A stretch of DNA of 64,000 nt from Cesiribacter sp. SM1 (GTDB lineage Bacteria; Bacteroidota; Bacteroidia; Cytophagales; Cyclobacteriaceae): the NCBI RefSeq assembly GCF_020178975.1, contig NZ_JAHXBU010000091.1:62001-126000 (forward strand), written 5' to 3'. The notes beneath the pieces were generated by a model. The model saw only the letters and a program-made list of their open reading frames with translations, searched no databases and was not told where the DNA came from. The translations under genes were made by a program, and so were the position numbers. This document shows positions 41,440-49,841 of the stretch, piece by piece. The stretch's first letter is position 1, and each line of letters begins with the position of its first letter.

Positions 41440-43212
41440 ATGCTGTTAGTGCTGTTAGCCTGGTTATATGCCCTGTCTGTTTCTTATGTGTATGGACATG
41501 CACTTATTTCTGCTCTGAGCTTTGTTACCCGTGACAAGGACAGGATCCACTTTTCTTTGTATATCATTGGCGGATTTGCTGTTCTGACAGCCCTCACCAC
41601 CTGCCTGGCTTTCTATATCAAAATAGCTGTACTGGCGAACATCATTATTCTGATTCCTGCCCTGCTCTATGCGCTGATCAAAGCAAAGTCTATTCGCAAA
41701 GACTTCAGCCACTACAAACAGGCACTGCAAAACACCTCCGCCATTAGCTACATTATCTTTTTAGTGGCAGTGGCAATGGGCCTTGCCCTGTCGGCTTCGC
41801 CGCAGGCTAAGTTCGACGACGGGCTGTATTATCAGCAAACCATTAAGTGGATTGAAAGCTATCCTGCTATTACGGGCCTGGGGAACCTGCACCTTAAGCT
41901 TTCTTTTAATTCAGGCTGGCATGTGCTCTCTGCACTGTTTAGCTTCTCATTTTTAGGCATGCCTTTCAATGACCTCAACGGACTACTTTTTATAGTGGTA
42001 GTCGTGTTTGCGCTGGAAGGGCTCCAACATATTATCAAAGGTAATTATACTTTCAGTGATGTATTCAAGGTGGTTACCATCGCGCCACTCCACCTGCTGT
42101 TTACCTATATTGTCTCTCCTTCTCCGGATCTGGTGATTCCCTACATCACATGGGTAGTGTTCATTCTGTTTCTGCAAAAAATTGAGCAGAATAGCCTGCA
42201 GGCATTTGATGTCAGAAGCATGCTGATCCTGATTTTCTCCCTGTTTGCTGTTATCATAAAGCTTTCTGCCGCACCTATTGCCCTGCTTTCGTTTTACCTG
42301 CTCTACCTGCAGCTTAAGCAACAGAACTACAGATCCCTGGTACCTGTAACTGCAGCAGTAATTATGCTGGCCGCCCCCTGGATGGCCAGAAGTGCTGTGC
42401 TGTCCGGCTACCTGGTGTATCCTTTCTGCGAGCTGGATGTACTGGCCGTTGACTGGAAAATTCCGGAAGAGCTGGTAAAAGTAGAGCTAACAGAAACAAG
42501 ATCTTTTGCTAAGATCAGAAGAATGCTTTTTACCGACGTTGACCGCCTGTCAATTGCTGAATGGCTTCCGCACTGGTTCTGGGAATTAAATACCAGTGAA
42601 AGACTTATTGTAATGCTGATCATAGTGCTGGGCGCTGCATTACCAGTTGCAGCTATTATCAGGCTTAGAAAAGAAAAAATTACCCTGCAGACCAGCGGTA
42701 TACTGGTGTTGTTCCTTACTGTATATGCCGGAATCTTTTTCTGGTTTTTTACGGCCCCTCACTTTAGGTACGGTATGGGCTTTACCGTTGGCTTGTACCT
42801 GCTGTGTATGAGTTATTTTTTGTACCTGCTTATTAAACGTTTTTCAGCCTATACCCTGCCCTTAATGGCGGTGTTTCTGCTGGTGTTCTTTTCTAAACCC
42901 ATTTACAATGTGTTGTGGTGGTACAAAAACACTCCTGAAGATTACCTGGTGTACCCTGTGAAAGCAGTACATGAGGGTTTCTCGCAGGTAAAGTACCAGG
43001 GGATAGATATATGGGTTCCTGATTCTACAGCCCAATGCTGGGATGCACCCCTGCCCTGTGCTCCATTTATAGTGGAGGGACTTGAACTACGTACCGGCAA
43101 GCTGACCGGTGGTTTTAGAATAACAAGGCCCAATTCTGAGGCATACACCCGGAAAAGACTGAAAACTATGGGAGAAAGCGGCCTTTTACATAACATTTTA
43201 AACAACAATTGA
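41440..43212 (+). CDS. Polytopic membrane protein, probable GT-C-fold glycosyltransferase (LIC_10190-like)
   Basis: A 590-residue protein with about eleven to thirteen membrane helices. A conserved-looking acidic pair Asp126-Asp127 occurs in SPQAKFDDGLYYQQTIKWI at the start of the first large periplasmic loop, which is the place of the catalytic carboxylates in GT-C enzymes using polyprenyl-phosphate sugars. The segment GNLHLKLSFNSGWHVLSALF resembles the LIC_10190 family of uncharacterised membrane proteins. The last 110 residues are a soluble periplasmic tail. It overlaps or nearly touches the HAD gene, and UbiA follows. Enzyme activity is inferred. Confidence 0.7.
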   Translation: MLLVLLAWLYALSVSYVYGHALISALSFVTRDKDRIHFSLYIIGGFAVLTALTTCLAFYIKIAVLANIIILIPALLYALIKAKSIRKDFSHYKQALQNTSAISYIIFLVAVAMGLALSASPQAKFDDGLYYQQTIKWIESYPAITGLGNLHLKLSFNSGWHVLSALFSFSFLGMPFNDLNGLLFIVVVVFALEGLQHIIKGNYTFSDVFKVVTIAPLHLLFTYIVSPSPDLVIPYITWVVFILFLQKIEQNSLQAFDVRSMLILIFSLFAVIIKLSAAPIALLSFYLLYLQLKQQNYRSLVPVTAAVIMLAAPWMARSAVLSGYLVYPFCELDVLAVDWKIPEELVKVELTETRSFAKIRRMLFTDVDRLSIAEWLPHWFWELNTSERLIVMLIIVLGAALPVAAIIRLRKEKITLQTSGILVLFLTVYAGIFFWFFTAPHFRYGMGFTVGLYLLCMSYFLYLLIKRFSAYTLPLMAVFLLVFFSKPIYNVLWWYKNTPEDYLVYPVKAVHEGFSQVKYQGIDIWVPDSTAQCWDAPLPCAPFIVEGLELRTGKLTGGFRITRPNSEAYTRKRLKTMGESGLLHNILNNN

Positions 43213-43220
43213 GTACATAC

Positions 43221-43898
43221 ATGAACATTAACTGGAATAATGTTGAGCTGGTAATTTTTGATGTTGACGGCACTTTGTATGATCAGTCCAGGCTGCGTAA
43301 AAAGATGGGGCGTACCCTCATCGGTCATTATATGTTCAGGCCCTGGAGTGCATATGACCTGCAGATCATTCGGGTGTTCAGAAAGGAAAGGGAGCTGATG
43401 AACTTCAATCCTGTGAAAAACATAGAAAATGCCCAGTATGAGCTGTGTGCAAAGAAAATCAAAGCACCGGCCGAAAATGTAAAAAAAGTAGTTGAAAAAT
43501 GGATGTACCAGGCTCCCCTGCAGTATTTGCAGGAGTGCAGCTTTCCCGGCGTCAGGGATTTCTTCGTATCACTGAAAAAACAGAACATTAAAATAGCGAT
43601 CTATTCCGATTATCCTGCCAAAGAAAAACTACAGGCAATGGGTTTGGAGGCCGATATGATAGTGTCTTCTACTGATAAAGAAGTGGACTCCCTGAAACCA
43701 AGCCCTAACGGCTTGACTTATATCATGAAAAACTTTAACTTTCCTGTTGAGAAGTGTCTTTTTATTGGTGATCGTGACGAATTGGATGGTGAATGTGCCC
43801 GCAAGATAGGAATGCAGTACTATATCTTATCCAACGACGACAAACGATCAGATTTTTATAAAGCTTTAGCTAAGACAGTAATAAAAAACAAGAATTAA
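43221..43898 (+). CDS. HAD-superfamily hydrolase
   Basis: A 225-residue HAD phosphatase. Motif I is LVIFDVDGTLYD with both Asp, a helical cap of about 70 residues follows, motif II is IAIYSDYPAKEK, the Lys motif is in VDSLKPSPNG and motif IV is CLFIGDRDELDGECARKIG. I prefer the ATG at 43221 (MNINWNNVELV); a TTG at 43209 would overlap the stop of the previous gene. It lies 29 bp before the UbiA gene. By position it may dephosphorylate the product or precursor of the prenyltransferase, for example a polyprenyl-phospho-phosphopentose. That is inference. Confidence 0.82.
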   Translation: MNINWNNVELVIFDVDGTLYDQSRLRKKMGRTLIGHYMFRPWSAYDLQIIRVFRKERELMNFNPVKNIENAQYELCAKKIKAPAENVKKVVEKWMYQAPLQYLQECSFPGVRDFFVSLKKQNIKIAIYSDYPAKEKLQAMGLEADMIVSSTDKEVDSLKPSPNGLTYIMKNFNFPVEKCLFIGDRDELDGECARKIGMQYYILSNDDKRSDFYKALAKTVIKNKN

Positions 43899-43927
43899 AT
43901 CACTCATTTTTCAAAGCTTACACGAAC

Positions 43928-44917
43928 ATGGATCAGAATTTTTCAAAATCTCCTGCAGAGACAGTAGCCATACCAAAGGTGAATTCATCTTTGAAAGATT
44001 ACATTGCGCTAGCCAGACCTGACCACTGGTTCAAGAACATTTTTATGGTGCCGGGCATGTTGTTTGCCATCCTTTACTTTGATGTTACCTGGTCTGTTGA
44101 ATTGCTGGTGAATGTGCTGGTGGGTGTGATCAGTACCTGCCTTGTTGCTTCTGCCAACTACGTGATCAATGAGTGGCTCGATGCCGAATTTGATAAGTTC
44201 CACCCGGTTAAAAAAGCCAGGCCTTCGGTAACAAAAAACCTGCACGCCCCTTACATTTACATGGAGTACCTGTTCCTGGCAACACTGGGCCTTGCCCTTG
44301 CCTACTACATTTCCATGCCTTTCTTCCTGCTGGAAGTATTACTGCTGGTAATGGGTATCATTTACAATGTAAGGCCACTAAGATCTAAAGACAGACCTTT
44401 TATCGACGTACTGTCTGAGTCTATCAACAACCCTATCCGTTTAGCACTGGGCTGGTACATTTTTGTTCCTTCTGCTGTTTTCCCTCCACTTAGTATTATT
44501 GTTGCATACTGGATGGGTGGTGCTTTCCTGATGGGTATCAAGCGTTTTGCTGAGTACCGCTTTATCAACGACCCTAAAGTAGCCGGCCTGTACAGAAAAT
44601 CATTCCAGTTCTATACCGAAAACAGCCTGCTGATTTCTTCTGTATTCTATGCGCTTACTTCTACTTTCTTCCTGGGTATTTTCCTGATCAAAAACAGGAT
44701 TGAGCTGCTGATCAGCTTTCCATTCTTTGCACTGCTGTTTGCCTGGTACCTGAAAATCGGCCTACAGAAAGATTCTGTTGCCCAGAAGCCGGAGAAGCTC
44801 TACAGACAAAAATACTTCAGGCTGTTTGTTGTGTTCCTGGGTGTGCTGCTGGTAGGCCTGTTGTTCATTGATATTCCTGCACTGCACTGGTTCCTGCAAA
44901 ATACGTTCAACAAATAA
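43928..44917 (+). CDS. UbiA-family prenyltransferase, DPPR-synthase-like
   Basis: A 329-residue UbiA-type integral membrane enzyme with about nine helices. The first aspartate motif is N81-x3-D85-x3-D89 in NEWLDAEFDKFHPVKKARPS, close to the NDVRDVEAD of decaprenyl-phosphate phosphoribosyltransferase, and not like that of menaquinone or haem enzymes. The second motif lies in the FIDVLSESINN loop. The N-terminal LARPDHWFKNIFMVPG also matches that subgroup. Such enzymes attach 5-phosphoribose to polyprenyl phosphate. It is the third gene of the operon and is followed by a strong terminator. Confidence 0.85.
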   Translation: MDQNFSKSPAETVAIPKVNSSLKDYIALARPDHWFKNIFMVPGMLFAILYFDVTWSVELLVNVLVGVISTCLVASANYVINEWLDAEFDKFHPVKKARPSVTKNLHAPYIYMEYLFLATLGLALAYYISMPFFLLEVLLLVMGIIYNVRPLRSKDRPFIDVLSESINNPIRLALGWYIFVPSAVFPPLSIIVAYWMGGAFLMGIKRFAEYRFINDPKVAGLYRKSFQFYTENSLLISSVFYALTSTFFLGIFLIKNRIELLISFPFFALLFAWYLKIGLQKDSVAQKPEKLYRQKYFRLFVVFLGVLLVGLLFIDIPALHWFLQNTFNK

Positions 44918-45285
44918 GGATTTGAAACATATCATCCCTAAAAAGGAAACCAAGGCTACCCATCGGGTAGCCTTTTTTCATGTAGATTGATTCCTATGAT
45001 TTAAGGCTGCGCTTCAGCACAAAAGGCCATCTGCTTCTTTGCTCATGCTTGCTTCCCCTAAGACCACAATGAAAAATCTACAACGTTTTAACTGGCCAAA
45101 ACGCCAAGAATTTTCTCTATATTAGAAGACAGGGGTAAATGTCTCCGCTGTTTTTCTTACCCATACACATGCAAACCTACCGCTACATCAGTACCACTAC
45201 AATCCTTCTGGTATCCTGATGTAAAGCAGGGGATTTAAATTATCGTTACAGTTGCACAGTTACTCAACCTATACAAAACCAACCA
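44918..45285. other. Intergenic region between UbiA and GH9 genes
   Basis: Holds the UbiA terminator at 44952-44980; otherwise 300 bp without a recognised gene or promoter box. Confidence 0.6.
44952..44980 (+). terminator. Rho-independent terminator after UbiA
   Basis: AAGGCTACCC and GGGTAGCCTT form a ten-base stem with a three-base loop followed by T-rich sequence, 34 bp after the stop. Confidence 0.85.
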
Positions 45286-47832
45286 ATGAAAAAAGTGCTA
45301 TTCAATCGAATGTTCTGGGTACTGGGCTGCGCCGCCCTTAGCCATCTGGCGATGCCCGCCAGTGCGCAGCAACAGAACCAGCAACAAAAACTCACCCTCA
45401 ACGAGCAGGAATACCTGGAAATGACAGGCCTGAACGTAATGCTGGCCCACGACTTTTATCCTGAAAGTCACCAGGGTGGTGTAGGGATCATCCAAAATGG
45501 ACTGCGTGTGGCTACCAATGGCGATATACGCCTGGAACCAACCCCGGGGCAGTGGCAGCCGGTGCCCAAAGTGGGTGAGCGTGTGGTAGACCGCTCCACC
45601 GGCGAAATCAGCGTTCGCATGGCCTATCCCGATCCAGAAAAAAACAGGAAGGGCTTTAACCCCATCATTTACCCCGATCTGGATTTTGCTTACAACCTAA
45701 GGGTAGTGCCGGAAGGTAAATCATTCCGCATTATTGTTGATCTGGATAAGCCCCTGCCGGCCGAGTGGATTGGCAGGGTTGGGTTTAACTTTGAGTTATT
45801 CCCGGGCATACTGTTCGGGAAAAGCTATTACATGGACGATAAGTTTGGAATATTTCCCCGCCAGCTGAATGGCCCCGGTGCTTATGATCAGCAAAAGGAA
45901 TACCAGACCGAACCAATGGCAACCGGCAAAACCCTGGTGGTGGCGCCGGAGACGGAGCGCCAGACCATGACCATCCAGAACCTGAAGGATAATGAACTGC
46001 AGCTGATCGATGGCCGCGCCCAGCACAATAATGGCTGGTTTGTGGTCCGCTCGCTGGTACCTGCAGGCGCCTCAAAAGGTGCCATCGAATGGCTGATTAC
46101 GCCCAATGCCATACCAGGCTGGCAATACGAGCCGGTTGTACAGGTATCGCAGGTGGGCTATCATCCCAAACAGCAAAAAATAGCGGTGATAGAAACCGAC
46201 AGAAGCGACAACAGTAAGCTGCCTGTTACGCTGTTCCGTGTTAAAGAAAGTGGCGGCCTGGAGAAAGTACAGGAGGTAACACCCAAAGACTGGGGCAATT
46301 TTCTGCGTTACCATTACTACCAGTTCGATTTTAGCAGTGTAGAGAAGCCTGGCATGTACCTCATTAAGTACGGCGATTTTGAAACCAATCCTTTCCAGAT
46401 CAGCGAAACGGTATACCAGCGCCACGTATGGCAGCCAGTACTGGAAACATTCCTGCCTGTGCAAATGTGCCACATGCGCATAAACGATCGCTACAAAGTA
46501 TGGCACGACCTCTGCCACATGGATGATGCCCGCATGGCTCCCATCAACACCAACCATTTCGATGGCTACCTGCAGGGAGAAAGCACGCTCACAAAATTTG
46601 AACCCGGGCAGCATGTTCCAGGTCTTGCAGTAGGCGGCTGGCACGATGCCGGCGACTATGACATGCGTGTGGAATCGCAGGCCGATGAGATTCGCATCCT
46701 TGCGCTGGCCTTTGAAGAATTTGGTGTTAACTACGACAACACCACCATTGACCAGGAGAAAAATGTAGCAGAGCTGCACCGCCCCGATGGCAAAAATGAT
46801 ATTCTGCAGCAGATAGAGCATGGTGCCCTCACCATTGTGGCAGGTTACAATTCACTTGGCCGCCTGTACCGTGGCATTATTGAACCAGATCTGCGCCAGT
46901 ATACCCTGTTGGGCGATGCTGCCACCCAAACAGACAACAAAGTATTTGAGGCTTCGGCAGCCCCTAACCCTACTCCCGAAATAGGTTTTGAAGGTGCTCC
47001 TGACGATCGCTGGGTATTTACAGAAGACAACCCTCGCCGTGAGCTGATGGTAGCAGCATGCCTGGCCAGCGCTTCACGTGCACTGAAAGGTTACAATGAT
47101 GATTTATCAAAAGAAACCCTGCGTGTAGCAGAGGAACTCTGGAACAGAACCCAGGAGAAAGACCCGCTGCAGCGTGTGCATGCTGCTGCAGAATTGCTGA
47201 TTTCAACCAACAATAAAAAGTATGCTGATTTTCTGGTAAGCAATGCTGCCAGCATCAGTGAGCATATTGACAGAACAGGCTGGATGGTAGGCCGCACCCT
47301 GCCCCTGATCAATAATAAAAAGTACCGCAATACCATTACTGCCGCTGTTAAAAACCACAAGGCAAAAGTAGATGCACAGGAAAAAGAAACACCCTATGGC
47401 ATGCCTTACAAGCCGGATATCTGGGGTGCTGGCTGGGGTATACAGGATTTTGGTGTAGAGCAGTATTTCCTGCACACTGGTTTCCCGGAGATCTTCCCCA
47501 ACAACTACATGTTGCATGCCCTTAACTTTGTACTGGGCGTGCACCCAGGCTCTAACACCTCTTCTTTTGCTTCCGGGGTTGGTTCAAAATCGCTCACAGT
47601 GGCCTATGGCAATAACCGCGACGAATGGTCATATATTCCGGGCGGTGTTGGTTCAGGCACTGCCCTTATCCGTCCGGACTTTCCGGAGCTGCTCGAGTGG
47701 CCTTACCTCTGGCAGCAAACCGAGTATGTACTGGGTGGCGGATCTTCTAACTACATGTTCCTGGTACTGGCCGCCGATAAACTGCTTAACAGGCCCCTTG
47801 GGCAACAGCCACAGCAAAAGACCAGGAAGTAG
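45286..47832 (+). CDS. Exported glycoside hydrolase family 9 glucanase
   Basis: An 848-residue secreted enzyme. The signal peptide is MKKVLFNRMFWVLGCAALS, ending at about 28 (ASA-QQ). After an unassigned N-terminal domain an Ig-like CelD_N domain (QVSQVGYHPKQQKIAVIE) lies at about 285-385. The catalytic GH9 domain begins around 400; the catalytic acid motif GGWHDAGDYDMRV (two Asp) is present and the later LGVHPGSNTSSFASGVGSK is the usual His/Asn segment. Activity on beta-1,4-glucan-type substrates is expected; the exact substrate is not known. It has its own terminator before the AGE epimerase. Confidence 0.9.
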   Translation: MKKVLFNRMFWVLGCAALSHLAMPASAQQQNQQQKLTLNEQEYLEMTGLNVMLAHDFYPESHQGGVGIIQNGLRVATNGDIRLEPTPGQWQPVPKVGERVVDRSTGEISVRMAYPDPEKNRKGFNPIIYPDLDFAYNLRVVPEGKSFRIIVDLDKPLPAEWIGRVGFNFELFPGILFGKSYYMDDKFGIFPRQLNGPGAYDQQKEYQTEPMATGKTLVVAPETERQTMTIQNLKDNELQLIDGRAQHNNGWFVVRSLVPAGASKGAIEWLITPNAIPGWQYEPVVQVSQVGYHPKQQKIAVIETDRSDNSKLPVTLFRVKESGGLEKVQEVTPKDWGNFLRYHYYQFDFSSVEKPGMYLIKYGDFETNPFQISETVYQRHVWQPVLETFLPVQMCHMRINDRYKVWHDLCHMDDARMAPINTNHFDGYLQGESTLTKFEPGQHVPGLAVGGWHDAGDYDMRVESQADEIRILALAFEEFGVNYDNTTIDQEKNVAELHRPDGKNDILQQIEHGALTIVAGYNSLGRLYRGIIEPDLRQYTLLGDAATQTDNKVFEASAAPNPTPEIGFEGAPDDRWVFTEDNPRRELMVAACLASASRALKGYNDDLSKETLRVAEELWNRTQEKDPLQRVHAAAELLISTNNKKYADFLVSNAASISEHIDRTGWMVGRTLPLINNKKYRNTITAAVKNHKAKVDAQEKETPYGMPYKPDIWGAGWGIQDFGVEQYFLHTGFPEIFPNNYMLHALNFVLGVHPGSNTSSFASGVGSKSLTVAYGNNRDEWSYIPGGVGSGTALIRPDFPELLEWPYLWQQTEYVLGGGSSNYMFLVLAADKLLNRPLGQQPQQKTRK

Positions 47833-47891
47833 CAGTAAGGGGCAGGAGTGGAAAAGTCACTTACAGATTATACAATCTTTGGTTAACTTTG

Positions 47892-47920
47892 GCACACGCA
47901 TATTGCGTGTGCTTTTGTTT
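47892..47920 (+). terminator. Rho-independent terminator after GH9
   Basis: GCACACGCA and TGCGTGTGC form a nine-base stem with a three-base loop, followed by TTTTGTTTT. It is 60 bp past the GH9 stop. Confidence 0.8.
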
Positions 47921-48074
47921 TACCCCAGTTCATATAACTGTAGCTGACAGAATACACCAATAAAAATTCAGAAGCGGTAATATGAAAGAACACCTCGAAA
48001 ATAACCGGAGAGTACAAAATTCCGGCATGTAACCTGTTACCTTGTACATCAACCAATTTGTATTGCCTAGCCAA

Positions 48075-49679
48075 ATGATACGATTTCGACCAGTTTTACT
48101 CCTTCTTGCTTTTGTATGCTCTTTGTCTTTTTTTGCTCATGCACAGGTAAATACGAAAGAGAAAATTGCCAGGGAAATGGAGTATTCCATCAAAAGAGAA
48201 CTCCTTAATAAATGGTACCCTGAAGCAATAGACCGGCAGCATGGAGGCTTTTTGAGCACTTTCACCTATAACTTTAAGCCAACAGGCCAGCAGGATAAAA
48301 TGATTGTTACCCAGGCACGTCATACCTGGGCAAACGCCAAAGCTGCCGTGCTGTATCCCGAGCTTGTCCATTATAAAGAGGGGGCTAATCACGGCTTTAA
48401 GTTCCTGCGCGATGTGATGTGGGATCAGGAGTATGGGGGTTTTTATACGCTTGTTGACCGGCAGGGTAAGCCAAAGGGTAGCGGGGGCGAACAAAAAACA
48501 GCCTATGGCAATTCATTTGGTATTTATGCACTTACCGCTCATTACATAGCCACCGGCGATACCAGCGCACTTAGCCTGGCTAAAAAAACCTTTTACTGGC
48601 TCGAGACCTACAGCCACGACCCGGCGCACCGGGGCTATTTTCAGCACCTGGAACGCAATGGAGAAGTTATCAAAAGAACGGGAAATATTCCATCTACTTC
48701 AGATATTGGCTACAAAGATCATAACAGCTCTATTCACCTGCTGGAGGCTTTTACCGATCTGTACCAGGTGTGGCCCGATAGCCTGCTGCGGCTGCGCCTG
48801 AAAGAAATGCTGGTGCTGGTGCGCGATACCATCACCACCAAAGATGGTTATATGCAGCTGTTCTTTGAGCCCGACTGGACTCCGCTTACATTCCGGGACT
48901 CTACCGAGGCGGCTATCCTCAAACACCGCTACCTCGACCATGTATCCTTCGGGCATGATGTGGAAACTGCCTACCTGATGCTGGAGGCTTCTCACGCACT
49001 GGGCCTCAAAGACGACCACAAAACAATGGCAGTAGCAAAAAAAATGGTAGACCATGCCCTTAAAAAAGGATGGGATGAGCAGCTGGGAGGTTTTTACGAC
49101 GAGGGCTATTATTTCAAAGATAAACCGGGCCTTACTATCATTAAAGATGGTAAAAACTGGTGGTCGCAGGCCGAAGGCCTAAACAGCCTGCTGCTCATGG
49201 CCGAGCATTTTCCTGAAGATGAGATGGATTACTTCGGCAAATTTCAGCAGCTCTGGGACTACTGCCAAAATTACCTGATAGACCATGTGTATGGCGACTG
49301 GTACCAGGGAGGGCTTGATAAGGAACCGGAACAGAAAACCGCCCTGAAAGGCCAGATCTGGAAGGCAAATTACCACCAGCTCAGAGCCCTCATTAACTGC
49401 GTACAGCGCCTGCAGCCCGATACCACAGCGCCATCGGCACCTGCAAGGCTAAGCGCAGCCACCAGAAATGACATGGTGGTACTCAGCTGGCTTAAAGCCC
49501 GCGATAACAAAAAGTTGCTGGGATACAACATCTACCAAAATGAAGAGAAGATCGGCTTCACCTCCCTCACCAGCTTTACAGTGAAAAGTGCAAAGTCGGG
49601 GAACAAAAACAAATACCGTGTAACGGCAGTAGATTACCAGGGTAATGAATCTGGCACGGACAGAGTTCTTACCTTCTGA
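48075..49679 (+). CDS. Exported AGE-family epimerase/isomerase with FN3-like tail
   Basis: A 534-residue protein with a clear signal peptide (MIRFRPVLLLLAFVCSLSFF, ending AHA). The (alpha/alpha)6 barrel of the N-acylglucosamine 2-epimerase family spans about 25-440: QARHTWANAKA, TAYGNSFGIYALTAHYI, KDHNSSIHLLEAFTDLY, HVSFGHDVETAYLMLEA and WWSQAEGLNSLLLM carry the conserved His. A fibronectin III-like tail follows (APARLSAATRNDMVVLSWLK). Relatives include cellobiose and mannobiose 2-epimerases, normally cytoplasmic. I use the ATG at 48075; a TTG eleven codons earlier is not needed. It lies next to an exported GH9. Confidence 0.88.
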   Translation: MIRFRPVLLLLAFVCSLSFFAHAQVNTKEKIAREMEYSIKRELLNKWYPEAIDRQHGGFLSTFTYNFKPTGQQDKMIVTQARHTWANAKAAVLYPELVHYKEGANHGFKFLRDVMWDQEYGGFYTLVDRQGKPKGSGGEQKTAYGNSFGIYALTAHYIATGDTSALSLAKKTFYWLETYSHDPAHRGYFQHLERNGEVIKRTGNIPSTSDIGYKDHNSSIHLLEAFTDLYQVWPDSLLRLRLKEMLVLVRDTITTKDGYMQLFFEPDWTPLTFRDSTEAAILKHRYLDHVSFGHDVETAYLMLEASHALGLKDDHKTMAVAKKMVDHALKKGWDEQLGGFYDEGYYFKDKPGLTIIKDGKNWWSQAEGLNSLLLMAEHFPEDEMDYFGKFQQLWDYCQNYLIDHVYGDWYQGGLDKEPEQKTALKGQIWKANYHQLRALINCVQRLQPDTTAPSAPARLSAATRNDMVVLSWLKARDNKKLLGYNIYQNEEKIGFTSLTSFTVKSAKSGNKNKYRVTAVDYQGNESGTDRVLTF

Positions 49680-49748
49680 TACCGATCGAGCAGAATGTGC
49701 GTCTGCTGCTGGCTGCAGGTGTTCCAGGTTACTTGGTTGATCATAAAA

Positions 49749-49782
49749 AAATGCCTCTGGAAATCTCCAGAGGCATTTTTGA
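49749..49782. terminator. Bidirectional terminator between convergent genes
   Basis: AAATGCCTCTGG and CCAGAGGCATTT form a twelve-base stem with a six-base loop and T runs on both strands. It lies between the AGE and metalloprotease genes. Confidence 0.88.
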
Positions 49783-49841
49783 CTATTATTCTTGGCTTCT
49801 CAAAATTGAGATAACTCTTATCTTTTTTGAATAAGACTAGC

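Noticed and set aside
46072-46821. Long minus-strand ORF inside GH9
   Set aside because: Lies opposite a convincing GH9 catalytic domain and has no family features.
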